Assembly (NCBI GenBank): GCA_018710885.1
Contig: DVJA01000023.1
Span: forward strand, 29,023 to 93,022
Origin: Scatomorpha merdigallinarum
GTDB taxonomy: Bacteria; Bacillota; Clostridia; Oscillospirales; Oscillospiraceae
Reading direction: 5' to 3'
DNA: 64,000 nucleotides
Shown here: in pieces, positions 44,897-53,871 of the stretch
Layout of the letters: each line of letters begins with the position of its first letter
Numbering within the stretch: the stretch's first letter is position 1
Made by a program: the position numbers and the translations under genes
Notes under the pieces: generated by a model
Seen by the model: only the letters and a program-made list of their open reading frames with translations
Told to the model about the DNA's origin: nothing
The model's database searches: none

Positions 44897-46200
44897 CAGC
44901 CGGCGCAGACGTTCTTGTAGAGCTTTTCAGGCTCGTCCGGGTCATTCACAAGGGCTATATCGGCGCCTAGCGCGCGCAGCTTGCCCACAAAGTTCTCGTA
45001 ACCACGTTCGATATAGTGGATGTCCTCCACCTCGGTTACGCCCTCTGCCACAAGTCCCGCTATGACCATGGCCGCACCGGCGCGCAGATCGCAGGCCGCC
45101 ACGGGAGCGCCCGTCAGGTGGTCCACGCCGTCTATGCAGGCGACACGGCCGTCAACGTACACGTTGGCTCCCATCTTGCGCAGTTCAGTCATGTATTTGA
45201 AGCGGTTGTCGTAAATGCCTTCGGTTATGATGCTCTCGCCGTTTGCACAGCAGAGCGCGGCGGCGAACTGCGGCTGCATGTCCGTCGGGAAGCCGGGATA
45301 TGGCATGGTCTTGATGTTAACCCGGCGCAGGTTGCCGCTGGAGCGCACGACGACGCTGTCCTCGTCGGCGATTACGGTCACGCCCATTTCGCGCAGTTTG
45401 GCCGAAATGCTCTCCAGGTGGCGGGGGATGACGTTCTTTATGCGCACTTCTCCACCCGCTGCGGCGCAGGCCACCATGTACGTGCCGGCCTCTATCTGGT
45501 CGGGGATGATGGTGTAGGTGCCGCCGTGGAGGGAATCGGTTCCGTTAATTTTCACGCTGTCAGTGCCGGCGCCGCGCACGTCAGCTCCCATGGAGTTGAG
45601 GAAGTTCGCAAGGTCAACTATGTGCGGCTCCTTGGCCGCAGGCTCTATTATCGTCCTGCCGCGCGCCATGCTGGCCGCCAGGATGATGTTCATTGTAGCT
45701 CCCACGCTCACCTTGTCTAGATAGATCTTGGTGCCGTGTAGCTTGCCGTCGAGGGCTTTGGCGTACACGAACCCGCCGGTGACTTCGACGTCGGCGCCGA
45801 GGGCCGTCATGCCCTTGATGTGCTGGTCTATGGGCCTGACGCCAAAATTGCAGCCGCCCGGCATCGTGGTCTTGGCCGCGCCGAAGCGGCCAAGCATTGC
45901 GCCAATGAGATAATAGGATGCGCGTATCTTGCGCATCAGGTCGTAGGGCGCATCGGTGTACCTGACATCGGTGCAGTCGATCTCTACCGTGTTGCGGTTT
46001 ACCACACGGACCTTCGCACCCAGGTGCTCGAGTATGGTCAAGAGCATGTCCGCGTCGCTTATCTGCGGGATGTTCTCCAGCCGGCACACGCCGTTCACCA
46101 TCAGTGCGGCCGGAATTATGGCCACCGCGGCGTTTTTAGCGCCGGATACCTCTACCTCGCCGTACAGCGGCTTGCCGCCGTGAATTACATACTTCTCCAT
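44896..46200 (-). CDS. murA2: UDP-N-acetylglucosamine 1-carboxyvinyltransferase MurA (second copy)
   Basis: Same reaction as the dcw MurA. ATG 46200 behind AAAGGTG gives 434 residues. The N-terminal VSGAKNAAVAIIPAAL and active-site loop TMPGGCNFGVRPIDQH, with the fosfomycin-reactive Cys, are intact, as are FPTDMQPQFAAAL and RAGAAMVIAGLVAEG. It differs widely from the 17393-18682 copy, so the two are old paralogues. It heads its own transcript (murA2-walJ-rlmH-DUF2007-pgcA), placed between yycI and walJ. Confidence 0.95.
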   Translation of the reverse strand: MEKYVIHGGKPLYGEVEVSGAKNAAVAIIPAALMVNGVCRLENIPQISDADMLLTILEHLGAKVRVVNRNTVEIDCTDVRYTDAPYDLMRKIRASYYLIGAMLGRFGAAKTTMPGGCNFGVRPIDQHIKGMTALGADVEVTGGFVYAKALDGKLHGTKIYLDKVSVGATMNIILAASMARGRTIIEPAAKEPHIVDLANFLNSMGADVRGAGTDSVKINGTDSLHGGTYTIIPDQIEAGTYMVACAAAGGEVRIKNVIPRHLESISAKLREMGVTVIADEDSVVVRSSGNLRRVNIKTMPYPGFPTDMQPQFAAALCCANGESIITEGIYDNRFKYMTELRKMGANVYVDGRVACIDGVDHLTGAPVAACDLRAGAAMVIAGLVAEGVTEVEDIHYIERGYENFVGKLRALGADIALVNDPDEPEKLYKNVCAG

Positions 46201-46382
46201 ATAAAAACACCTTTCCAGATCGGGGCTACCCGCGGCTGCGGGGACCTCTTTTGTCCGGGCCTCCACTTTGTGCGGCTGCCGGGCATGCTAAAGACGATAT
46301 ATTGTTGCCGGCGGGCAGGGCCGCCCGGCCAGTGGTTATGAACGCACCGCTAACATTATTTTGTCCGCAATGAGGCTATACT

Positions 46383-46419
46383 AACAATGTATTTTAACAC
46401 ATTGTTCACGAATATTCAA
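46383..46419 (-). promoter_or_regulatory. Promoter of murA2 operon with inverted repeat over the -10
   Basis: Minus strand: -35 TTGAAT (46419-46414), 17 bases, -10 TAAAAT (46396-46391). A perfect eight-base inverted repeat AACAATGT/ACATTGTT (46383-46390 and 46399-46406) brackets the -10 and looks like an operator. Confidence 0.6.
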
Positions 46420-46455
46420 GTAATGCTTTCCAGGGCATCTGATACAGCGCATTTT

Positions 46456-47286
46456 TCAGCTCACCGGCTCTTCGAGGCCGGTCATGGCGTTTATATAGAA
46501 CTCGCCCGTGTCGGTCTCAATACGCCATATCGGCACAAGCTCTCCCTCTCCGGCAGCGTTTGCCGTCATGCTGTAGCACAGTTCCAGGGCGTTGAGACTT
46601 GAGCATATGCGCCCGCGGTCCAGCACTATTTGCAAGAATCTCATAAGCACGGTCGGGACGTCTATTGAGCTAGCGCGCTGGCCCTGTGTGGCGTTGTCGA
46701 GCAGGCGCGTACCGTACACGCCCAGGAGCTCGCCTCCTGCGAAGGTAAAGCTCAGGGTGCAGTTCACAACCCGCACCCCGTTGCAGGAGCAGCACAACTC
46801 AAGCGTGCCCTCCAGAGTTTCTGCGTCAACGTTGTTGCTCACGGGCTCCCGCACGGTGTCGAGTCCCAGCTCGCGGGCGAAACTGCGCGCGGCCTCCACA
46901 GGGTCCGTAGCCGTGTACTCACCTGCGTGCAGGTTCATCTCCACACTGCCGGTGCCACGGAAGCTTGCCTCGCCGCGCGGGCCGAAGTAGAGCAGGATAT
47001 TGCCGCCCTGGTCGCGTACGGAGACGCTGCCAAGCACGTTTGCCGCCATGCGCTCTTCCAGCTGGGTATCTCGCGTCACAAGCATGGACACTATCTGCCG
47101 CTCTGAGAGGTCCACGTCCTCGGCAACGGTTATGCCGTTTTGCGCCAGGATGGCCACGGCGCCTTCGACGGCGCTCGAGTCCATTGACTTCTCCCTCACA
47201 GTGTCGGCGGCAAATACGCTCAGCAGCACAGTGTTTACTATGAGCAGCACCACTATTATGAAGTTTTTGACTTTAATCGAATCCAT
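46456..47286 (-). CDS. yycI: Wal regulatory protein YycI-like
   Basis: The 276-residue protein has one N-terminal membrane helix (about 8-28) and an extracellular YycI-type beta-rich region, with SFTFAGGELLGVYGTRLLDN and the C-terminal VPIWRIETDTGEFYINAMTG. YycI and YycH interact with WalK in the membrane and tune its activity. Located two bases after yycH; the last gene before the murA2 promoter. Confidence 0.85.
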   Translation of the reverse strand: MDSIKVKNFIIVVLLIVNTVLLSVFAADTVREKSMDSSAVEGAVAILAQNGITVAEDVDLSERQIVSMLVTRDTQLEERMAANVLGSVSVRDQGGNILLYFGPRGEASFRGTGSVEMNLHAGEYTATDPVEAARSFARELGLDTVREPVSNNVDAETLEGTLELCCSCNGVRVVNCTLSFTFAGGELLGVYGTRLLDNATQGQRASSIDVPTVLMRFLQIVLDRGRICSSLNALELCYSMTANAAGEGELVPIWRIETDTGEFYINAMTGLEEPVS

Positions 47287-47288
47287 AA

Positions 47289-48584
47289 TTACTCAACAAG
47301 CCATTCGGCGCTCACTGTACCGTTTGTGTCCACGTATGCCAAGCGGGGTGAACCGCCGCCGTCAGCCTGCACAAGCGCTGCGGCCAGTTCAGCCGGAAGC
47401 GGGTGCTCCATCACGCCGGTAAAGCTGTAACTGCGGAAAATTATCTGTGCGCCTGTTACCACCGCACCGGTGAGACGAAACTCGGCTGCGCACTCGTGCG
47501 AACGTATTACGACTGGCAGCCCGTCCACTGCATAATCGTATCTCAGTGTCCACTCGCCCGTTGAAGAGTCCATCATTATATAACTCAGCCTGAGCTGGGC
47601 CACTCCGTTCTCCAGCCCGACGGTGTTTTCAAGTATGTTTCGTGTTATGTCAACTGCATCCACCGGGGAGATTGTGATTAGCTCATTGAAATCCGAGCGG
47701 TTTGTGTATCTGAGCGTGCCGTCCGCGCCAAGGCGCAAGGTGACGTTTCCTTCGAGGTACACGTCAGTGCCGTCGGCCTCGGTGTAGTCCTGCGCCAGAC
47801 TCGAGTTCAATCCGAAAGCTTCCATGAGTCGGTCGGCTTCACCCTGGTCCAGGGAGTTTTCACCAGCCATGGTACGAAGCTCTATGTCGCCCGAGGTTAT
47901 GACGCAATAGGGATCCACGAGGTCAAGACCCTCGGCTTCAAAGGCGAACTGGGCGTCGTTCGGCGTGCTCTCGCGCACACGGGTGTAGAGGCTGGTATAG
48001 CTTAGCTCCGTGGTGCAGCGGTATATGGTTCCGTTGCGGCCGTGTATGTAGTAGAGCGCGACCTCTTCGTCCTGCAACGAGAGGCAGAGCCTGCGCGCGG
48101 TGTGTACCGCGGCGCCGCCGTTCATTTCCGAGCCCAACCAGATAGCCAGGGACGAGAGCTGGTAGTCGGCGTAGTAGTCGAAGTACACTCCCCTGCCGCT
48201 GATTGCGCTCTTCCACTCGTCCTCGCTCACCACCTCCGGCTCGCCAGCCGAGCCAAGCGCCTCGGCGAGCGCCGCAGAAAAGCGCGAGTAGTACTCTTCA
48301 AGCGTCCGGCCGTCGTACATGGCGGCGCTGTGCAGCTCATCTTCAGGCGTCACCACGACACACATCGGTTCAGCAGCCGCGGAGTAGTCCCTGTAGGCGC
48401 CGTCGTCACTGTGGGCTATGCCCCTGTAGCCGCTTATACTGCTGTCCAGGCCAAGCCCGGCACGGCCTCCTGCCAGGAGTATGCCGCTCACGAGCAGCAG
48501 GACTATGACAAGGTTTTGCAGGCGTCCGATGGCCTTGCGACTGTCCTTGATGTGCGGGAGCCGCAGCCAGGAGGGCCTACGCAT
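47289..48584 (-). CDS. yycH: Wal regulatory protein YycH-like
   Basis: A 431-residue bitopic protein: one N-terminal membrane helix (about 24-44) and a large extracellular region with repeated PepSY-like folds (for example ITISPVDAVDITRNILENTVGLENGVAQLRL-type sequence). It overlaps the walK stop by eight bases. The call rests largely on position between walK and yycI and on topology, since YycH sequences diverge quickly. Confidence 0.8.
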   Translation of the reverse strand: MRRPSWLRLPHIKDSRKAIGRLQNLVIVLLLVSGILLAGGRAGLGLDSSISGYRGIAHSDDGAYRDYSAAAEPMCVVVTPEDELHSAAMYDGRTLEEYYSRFSAALAEALGSAGEPEVVSEDEWKSAISGRGVYFDYYADYQLSSLAIWLGSEMNGGAAVHTARRLCLSLQDEEVALYYIHGRNGTIYRCTTELSYTSLYTRVRESTPNDAQFAFEAEGLDLVDPYCVITSGDIELRTMAGENSLDQGEADRLMEAFGLNSSLAQDYTEADGTDVYLEGNVTLRLGADGTLRYTNRSDFNELITISPVDAVDITRNILENTVGLENGVAQLRLSYIMMDSSTGEWTLRYDYAVDGLPVVIRSHECAAEFRLTGAVVTGAQIIFRSYSFTGVMEHPLPAELAAALVQADGGGSPRLAYVDTNGTVSAEWLVE

Positions 48585-50016
48585 CCTGCGGCCCCTCCAC
48601 AGGCAGCCAGACAGTTATAGTGGTGCCGTGGCCCATGCGGCTCTTGAGGTCGATGCGGCCGCCGTGGCGCACGACTATCTCCTGGGCAATCGACAGGCCC
48701 AGGCCGGTGCCGCCGCTCTCGCGGGAGCGGGCCTTGTCCACGCGGTAGAAGCGGTCAAAGACCTTCTGTGTGTCCTCTTTCGGGATGCCTATGCCGTTGT
48801 CCTTGACGGAACACCAGACTTCGCCGCCGCGCACGCCGGCTTTTATGGTGATACGCCCGCCGTCTTTCGTGTACTTTATGGCGTTGGAAACCATGTTCAT
48901 AAGAACCTGCTCAACCCTGGCCTTGTCGCCGCGTATGCGCGGTATGCCGGGCTCGAGCTCGATTATGAACACGTGGCCGTGGGCCTGGGCTTCCATGCGC
49001 ACGGCGTTATAGACGTCACGCACCGAGGTCTCGAAGCTGAAATAGTCGAACGAGAACTCGAAGCTGCCCGCATCGAAGCGGGAGAGAGTGAGCAGGTCCT
49101 GGACTATCTTGGTCATGCGGTCGGACTCGTTGAGTATGACGTTCAGGAAGCGCTCGCGCGTATCTGCCGGCATATCCGGGTCCGCTGCCAAAGTCTCGGC
49201 GTAGCTCTTGACGCCGGTGATAGGCGTGCGCAGCTCGTGGGAGACGTTGGCGACAAACTCACGGCGCATCTGCTCGCTGCGCTTAAGGTCGTCGAGCGTC
49301 TCTTCGAGTTGGAGGGCCATGTCGTTAAACGTGCGCGTGAGGACGCCTATCTCGTCTTTGGACGAGTTCTCCACCTTGTCCGTGAAGTCGCCGGAGGCGA
49401 CCTTCTCCGCGGCGTGGGTGAGCTCCTGTATGGGCGCTATCATGGTTTTGGCCAGCAACAGGCTCAGGAATACAGATATGACAAGGCCGACGGCCAGCGC
49501 CTCGACAATTATCAGCAGCAGTTGGTCGTTCAAGCTGCGCATAGTCTCGCGGTCGTCAATTATATAGATGATATAGTCCTGGTCGCCGCCCTCGAGCGGT
49601 AGGGCTATGTCCATGTAGTCGGCGTTGGGGTCGCTCGCGTCTCCGTTCTCGCCCGCCAGGGCAGAGATTATGTTCGGCGTTATCTCCACGCCGTACTCCG
49701 GCGTCACGCTGCCCGCCAGCCACTCGCCGGTTTCGCCGGAGAGTATGTGGTAGTTTCTCGTGCCCCGGTCTATGCCTAGAAGGCCCGCATTGGCGCCGAG
49801 CACTTCGTTCATGTACTCAGGGTCGTCATCCTGTGCCGCCGCACGCAAGGTGCTCGCCAGCTCCTGGTCGGAGAAAACCTCGGCCATGCTGTCGTAGAAG
49901 TCGTTCAGGTAGAAGCTGCGCACCCCACGGGTCAGAAACACTCCCGCGACAAGCATGAGGGCTATAATGAGGAACAGGATTATGAGCACAAGCTTTGTGT
50001 AAAGGCTCCGGTTCAT
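48577..50016 (-). CDS. walK: Sensor histidine kinase WalK (no cytoplasmic PAS)
   Basis: Controls peptidoglycan hydrolase genes through WalR. The 479 residues comprise TM1 (about 8-30), an extracellular sensor (31-165), TM2 (about 166-188), HAMP (about 188-240), HisKA with FVANVSHELRTPITGVKSY (phospho-His near 267), and HATPase with N box MVSNAIKYTKDGG, G boxes DNGIGIP and GGTGLGLSIAQEI. The HAMP joins HisKA within about 20 residues, so the cytoplasmic PAS found in Bacillus and Staphylococcus WalK is absent. Ten bases separate it from walR. Confidence 0.93.
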   Translation of the reverse strand: MNRSLYTKLVLIILFLIIALMLVAGVFLTRGVRSFYLNDFYDSMAEVFSDQELASTLRAAAQDDDPEYMNEVLGANAGLLGIDRGTRNYHILSGETGEWLAGSVTPEYGVEITPNIISALAGENGDASDPNADYMDIALPLEGGDQDYIIYIIDDRETMRSLNDQLLLIIVEALAVGLVISVFLSLLLAKTMIAPIQELTHAAEKVASGDFTDKVENSSKDEIGVLTRTFNDMALQLEETLDDLKRSEQMRREFVANVSHELRTPITGVKSYAETLAADPDMPADTRERFLNVILNESDRMTKIVQDLLTLSRFDAGSFEFSFDYFSFETSVRDVYNAVRMEAQAHGHVFIIELEPGIPRIRGDKARVEQVLMNMVSNAIKYTKDGGRITIKAGVRGGEVWCSVKDNGIGIPKEDTQKVFDRFYRVDKARSRESGGTGLGLSIAQEIVVRHGGRIDLKSRMGHGTTITVWLPVEGPQDA

Positions 50017-50026
50017 ATCCTCTCCC

Positions 50027-50725
50027 TCAGTCGGCGAAGTAATATCCCGCGCCGCGTTTGGTCATCACGTACTGCGGCTCGGACGGGTTATCCTCAATTT
50101 TCTCGCGCAGGCGGCGCACGGCAACGTCCACGGCGCGCAGGTCGCCGAAGTAGTCATACTGCCACACTGCGGCCATGAGCTCCTCGCGGCTGACAACCTT
50201 GCCGGGGTTCTCGGCGAGATACTTTATGAGCTCGTACTCACGCTGTGTGAGTTCAAGCTCCTTGCCGCCGCGGCTGACGCTGCGCCGGGCGCGGTCTATA
50301 ACCAGGTCACGCGCTCTGAGCACGTCCTCCGGCTCTCCCGGCTGCTGAGGCAGCATGCTCGCGGCGCGGCGCATGTTGGTGCGCACACGTGCTATCAGCT
50401 CGCGCATGGAAAACGGCTTCGTGATATAGTCGTCGGCGCCCAGCTCGAGGCCGAAGACCTTGTCGGTCTCCTCCTCGCGCGCGGTTATCATGATTATGGG
50501 CACGTTGTTGCCCTCGGCGCGCAGGGTGCGGCAGACCTCGAAGCCGTCCATACCCGGCAGCATTACGTCGAGCAGTATCACGTCCGGGTCCTCGCTGCGT
50601 GCAAGGCTCAGACCGTCAAGCCCGTCATAGGCGCAGATGCAGCGGGTACCATCTTTTTCAAGGTTGTATTTGAGTATGTCAACAATGGAACGTTCGTCGT
50701 CAACTATCAGGATTTTTCTCTCCAT
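50027..50725 (-). CDS. walR: Response regulator WalR
   Basis: An OmpR-type regulator of 232 residues. The receiver domain begins MERKILIVDDERSIVDIL and has the phospho-Asp in VILLDVMLPGMDGFEVC (near residue 53), TAREEE and KPFSMREL. The winged helix (about 130-232) ends YFGDLRAVDVAVRRLREKIEDNPSEPQYVMTKRGAGYYF, the WalR/PhoP-like recognition region. It overlaps the upstream Nudix gene by 19 bases. Confidence 0.95.
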   Translation of the reverse strand: MERKILIVDDERSIVDILKYNLEKDGTRCICAYDGLDGLSLARSEDPDVILLDVMLPGMDGFEVCRTLRAEGNNVPIIMITAREEETDKVFGLELGADDYITKPFSMRELIARVRTNMRRAASMLPQQPGEPEDVLRARDLVIDRARRSVSRGGKELELTQREYELIKYLAENPGKVVSREELMAAVWQYDYFGDLRAVDVAVRRLREKIEDNPSEPQYVMTKRGAGYYFAD

Positions 50726-51261
50726 CCCTCTTCCTCCAGGAAACGCCGCGCTTTGAGTACGGCTATGATGGTCTTTGCGTCGTCTATCTCGCCTGCCATA
50801 ACCATGTTCACCAGCGTGTCAAGCGAGTGCTTTTCTACGTTCAAAAATTCTCCTGCGTCCGGGTGCGCGTCGCCCTGCTTGAGGTCGAGGGCCAGATAGA
50901 TGTGCAGCACCTCGGTTGAGAACCCGGGCGAAGTGCAGCACTCACCCAGATATACCATGCGTCCGGCTCTCAGCCCCGTCTCCTCTTCAAGTTCGCGCTC
51001 TGCCGCCGGAAGCGGCTTCTCGCCCACTTCAAGCTTCCCCGCCGGGGCCTCAAGCATCTCGCGGCCGAAGGGATATCGGAACTGGCGCACGCACCAGGTA
51101 GTGCCGTCCTCTTCTACGGGCAATATCGTCACACCGCCGGGGTGCTCCACGACCTCGCGCTTCACCACGCTGCCGTCAATGAGCTCGGCCCTGTCCAGGT
51201 GCACATTCACAATGACGCCGCGATACAGCGTCTCTCCGTCTATTCTCTTCTCAACAGCCAT
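50707..51261 (-). CDS. Nudix hydrolase, ADP-ribose pyrophosphatase-like
   Basis: ATG 51261 behind GGGAGG gives 184 residues. The Nudix box is seen in GEKPLPAAERELEEETGL with the upstream Gly-rich APAGKLEVG; the R-E-L-x-E-E-T-G core is complete for Mg2+ and pyrophosphate hydrolysis. Length and the FPFGREMLE-like loop (RQFRYPFGREMLEAPAG) fit NudF-type ADP-ribose pyrophosphatases. Its 3' end overlaps walR by 19 bases, so it heads the Wal transcript, an arrangement I do not know from Bacillus. Confidence 0.92.
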   Translation of the reverse strand: MAVEKRIDGETLYRGVIVNVHLDRAELIDGSVVKREVVEHPGGVTILPVEEDGTTWCVRQFRYPFGREMLEAPAGKLEVGEKPLPAAERELEEETGLRAGRMVYLGECCTSPGFSTEVLHIYLALDLKQGDAHPDAGEFLNVEKHSLDTLVNMVMAGEIDDAKTIIAVLKARRFLEEEGWREKS

Positions 51262-51448
51262 ATAATTTAACCTCCCGGCCCGTCCGGCTGAACGCAGCGG
51301 ACGGCGCCGCATACATATTACCATAAATGAGACGACAATTCCATACCCCAGCGCAAAAAGCTGAAACACAAATGTAATCTTGCCCCGGTTTATTTTTCCC
51401 TCAAGGTGTGTTATACTTTATCGAGTTCATTTTTGGAGGTAAGAAACT

Positions 51449-51913
51449 TTGGCGCGTGCGCAGGGCATAAAGCAAATAGCGCAAAACCGCAAGGCGTTCC
51501 ACGACTACTTCGTGCTCGAGCGCTATGAGGCGGGCATAGAGCTCTTTGGCACTGAGGTCAAAAGCATACGCGCCGGCACGGTCAACCTCAAGGACTCCTT
51601 CTGCACGATCAAGGACGGCGAGCTCTTTGCCAGAGGGCTACATATAAGTCCCTACGAGAAGGGCAACATCTTCAACCGTGACCCCATGCGGCCAAAGCGC
51701 CTGCTGATGCACAAGCGCGAGATCCGCAAGCTCAACGCCCGCGTCATGCAGGACGGCGTGGCGCTCATCCCGCTCTCGCTCTATTTCAAGGACGGTCGGG
51801 TAAAGCTTGAGCTGGGACTGTGCAAAGGCAAAAAGCTCCACGACAAGCGCGACGCCGAGGCCGAGCGCAGCGCGAAGCGCGACATGGATCGCGCCATGCG
51901 CGAACGATACTAA
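51449..51913 (+). CDS. smpB: SsrA-binding protein SmpB
   Basis: Partner of tmRNA in trans-translation; it binds the tRNA-like domain and enters the ribosome. The start is TTG 51449, preceded by GGAGGTAAG. The 154 residues include NRKAFHDYFVLERYEAGIELFGTEVKSIRAGTVNL-type OB-fold sequence, HISPYEKGN, and the basic C-terminal tail KKLHDKRDAEAERSAKRDMDRAM that reaches the decoding centre. The tmRNA gene lies 2.1 kb downstream on the same strand. Confidence 0.97.
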   Translation: MARAQGIKQIAQNRKAFHDYFVLERYEAGIELFGTEVKSIRAGTVNLKDSFCTIKDGELFARGLHISPYEKGNIFNRDPMRPKRLLMHKREIRKLNARVMQDGVALIPLSLYFKDGRVKLELGLCKGKKLHDKRDAEAERSAKRDMDRAMRERY

Positions 51914-51933
51914 TTTTCAAGGAGGCGTCTGAT

Positions 51934-53145
51934 GTGAAAAGGCTCATTCCCCTTATCCTCATATTCGCACTCGCACTCACCCTGGGCATCTCCGCTTACG
52001 CATCAGATGCAAGCCTTACGGATGTTAACCCCGGCGACTGGTACTACGATGAAGTCAGCGAAATGGTATCCACCGGATATATAGACGGCTACGAGGACGG
52101 CACCTTCAAGCCGGACCGCACCGTCACCGTGGCCGAGTTCATAACTATGGCCACGCGCATGGCAGGTGCTGAGACCGGCAGCGCTGCAGAGCACTGGGCC
52201 GGTATACAGATGGACAACGCCTACCGCTCCGGCTGGATAAGTGAGGAAGACGTGACGCGGGGTGTATACGACATACCCGTGACACGTGAACTCGCCTGCA
52301 AAGTTATCGCATCCACGCTCGGGCTCGGCTATCCGGCCGGCACGGTGCTTCCCTTCACTGACTCAGATGAAATCGGCGAAGCCTACTCCGGCAGCGTTAT
52401 GGCGCTCTACGCAAGCGGGCTGCTCGACGGTTACGAAGACGGCACCTTGCGTCCCGGCGACACTCTGACGCGCGCTCAGGCCGCAGTCCTGCTCTACCGG
52501 GCCAGCCATGCAAATGATGAACCCGAGACAGAGCAAACTGAGCCCTCCATCACTGCGGCCGGTTACACATCCGAGGATATTATCAACTATTTCTGTGACG
52601 TGGCGCTGGGCGCAGAATACGGGGACTCTGTAGACAATGTCATAAAGTGGACTGAGCCCATATACTACAGCATTGAGGGCGAAGCCACTGAAACAGACCT
52701 TCAGCAGTTCACCAGCCTGGTTGCAGCGCTCAACCGCATTCCGGGAATACCCGGCATATATGAAGCAGCAGAGGACCAAGAGCCCAATCTCAGCGTGCAT
52801 TTCGTAAGCACCGACACAATGGTCTCTGTCTGCGGAGAGGCATATAACGGTTATGTGAACATTTGGTGGTCGGATTACGTCATAAACCGCGGTGAAATCT
52901 ACTATAACACAGATATCGAGCAGAGTCTGCGTACCGGCGTCATAGCCGAGGAACTCTGCCAGGGTCTCGGCCTGTTGACGGACACTTACGACCACCCGGA
53001 AAGTATTTTTTATCAGTACCACACCGACGCATCCTGGCCAACCACCCTTGACTGGGCTATAATACAGTTGCTCTACAGCGAAGAGATAACCCCCGGTATG
53101 GACGAGAGCACCGTGAGAACAGCGGCGTCTGCGCTGGTCGGATAA
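51934..53145 (+). CDS. Secreted SLH-domain protein with C-terminal DUF2927
   Basis: GTG 51934 lies eight bases after GGAGG, giving 403 residues. A signal peptide (about 1-24, cleavage near SAYAS) is followed by three S-layer homology units; the first (DVNPGDWYYDEVSEMVSTGYIDGYEDG) and third (ALYASGLLDGYEDGTLRPGDTLTRAQAAVLLYRA) are clear, the second degenerate. SLH triplets anchor proteins to secondary wall polymer. Residues about 220-403 match the DUF2927 pattern with VIAEELCQGLGLLTDTYDHPESIFY, the conserved Glu-rich helix near 345. DUF2927 resembles zinc-metalloprotease folds, but a full metal site is not evident. It is co-directional with smpB. Confidence 0.85.
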   Translation: MKRLIPLILIFALALTLGISAYASDASLTDVNPGDWYYDEVSEMVSTGYIDGYEDGTFKPDRTVTVAEFITMATRMAGAETGSAAEHWAGIQMDNAYRSGWISEEDVTRGVYDIPVTRELACKVIASTLGLGYPAGTVLPFTDSDEIGEAYSGSVMALYASGLLDGYEDGTLRPGDTLTRAQAAVLLYRASHANDEPETEQTEPSITAAGYTSEDIINYFCDVALGAEYGDSVDNVIKWTEPIYYSIEGEATETDLQQFTSLVAALNRIPGIPGIYEAAEDQEPNLSVHFVSTDTMVSVCGEAYNGYVNIWWSDYVINRGEIYYNTDIEQSLRTGVIAEELCQGLGLLTDTYDHPESIFYQYHTDASWPTTLDWAIIQLLYSEEITPGMDESTVRTAASALVG

Positions 53146-53170
53146 ACACATAAGAAAGGACGAATGCCAC

Positions 53171-53692
53171 ATGCCCAATCCCGTAGTAACCATTGAAATG
53201 GAAAACGGCGGCGTCATCAAAGCCGAACTCTATCCCGAGATAGCGCCCAACACTGTCAACAACTTCCTCAGCCTTGTGAAGAGCGGTTTTTACGACGGAC
53301 TCATCTTCCACCGCGTAATCCCCGGCTTTATGATCCAGGGCGGCGACCCTCTGGGCGTTGGCACCGGCGGCCCGGGTTACCGCATCCGCGGCGAGTTCAA
53401 GCACAACGGTTTCAGCAAGAACAACCTGCGTCATGACCGCGGTGTGCTGAGCATGGCCCGCAGCATGATGCCTGATACGGCCGGCAGCCAGTTCTTCATC
53501 ATGCACGAGAAGGCCCCTCACCTTGACGGCGAGTACGCCGCTTTCGGCAAGGTCATCGAGGGCATGGACGTAGTCGATGCTATAGCCAACACTCCCACTG
53601 ATTACAACGACAAGCCCCGTGCCGAGCAGAAGATGAAGAAGGTCACAGCCGAAACCTTCGGTGTGGACTATCCCGAGCCGCAGAAGCTCTGA
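53171..53692 (+). CDS. Cyclophilin-type peptidyl-prolyl cis-trans isomerase
   Basis: The 173-residue cytoplasmic protein has no signal peptide. The cyclophilin active site is complete: FHRVIPGFMIQGGDPLGVGTGGPGY (catalytic Arg and Phe), SMARSMMPDTAGSQFFIM (the Q-F-F motif), and LDGEYAAFGKVIEGMDVVD. It speeds proline isomerisation during protein folding. It follows the SLH gene by 25 bases and is preceded by AGAAAGGA. Confidence 0.95.
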   Translation: MPNPVVTIEMENGGVIKAELYPEIAPNTVNNFLSLVKSGFYDGLIFHRVIPGFMIQGGDPLGVGTGGPGYRIRGEFKHNGFSKNNLRHDRGVLSMARSMMPDTAGSQFFIMHEKAPHLDGEYAAFGKVIEGMDVVDAIANTPTDYNDKPRAEQKMKKVTAETFGVDYPEPQKL

Positions 53693-53710
53693 GATAATAA
53701 ACATGTAGAT

Positions 53711-53750
53711 AAAGGGTGTGCCCATCTCAACCGGCCTCCACCCTTTTCTA
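53711..53750 (+). terminator. Probable terminator of the cyclophilin gene
   Basis: Stem AAAGGGTG/CACCCTTT with a large loop, followed by TTCTAAAT. Confidence 0.5.
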
Positions 53751-53871
53751 AATAAACAGGTTCTTATTTACACCCAGCCCTAAAATGGCATGGAGCGTGA
53801 CGGAATGACCGAGCTTTCCCACTTGCAGGAAAGCGAAGGATATGCAGTCCGCACCAATCCTGCGTGCTTTA

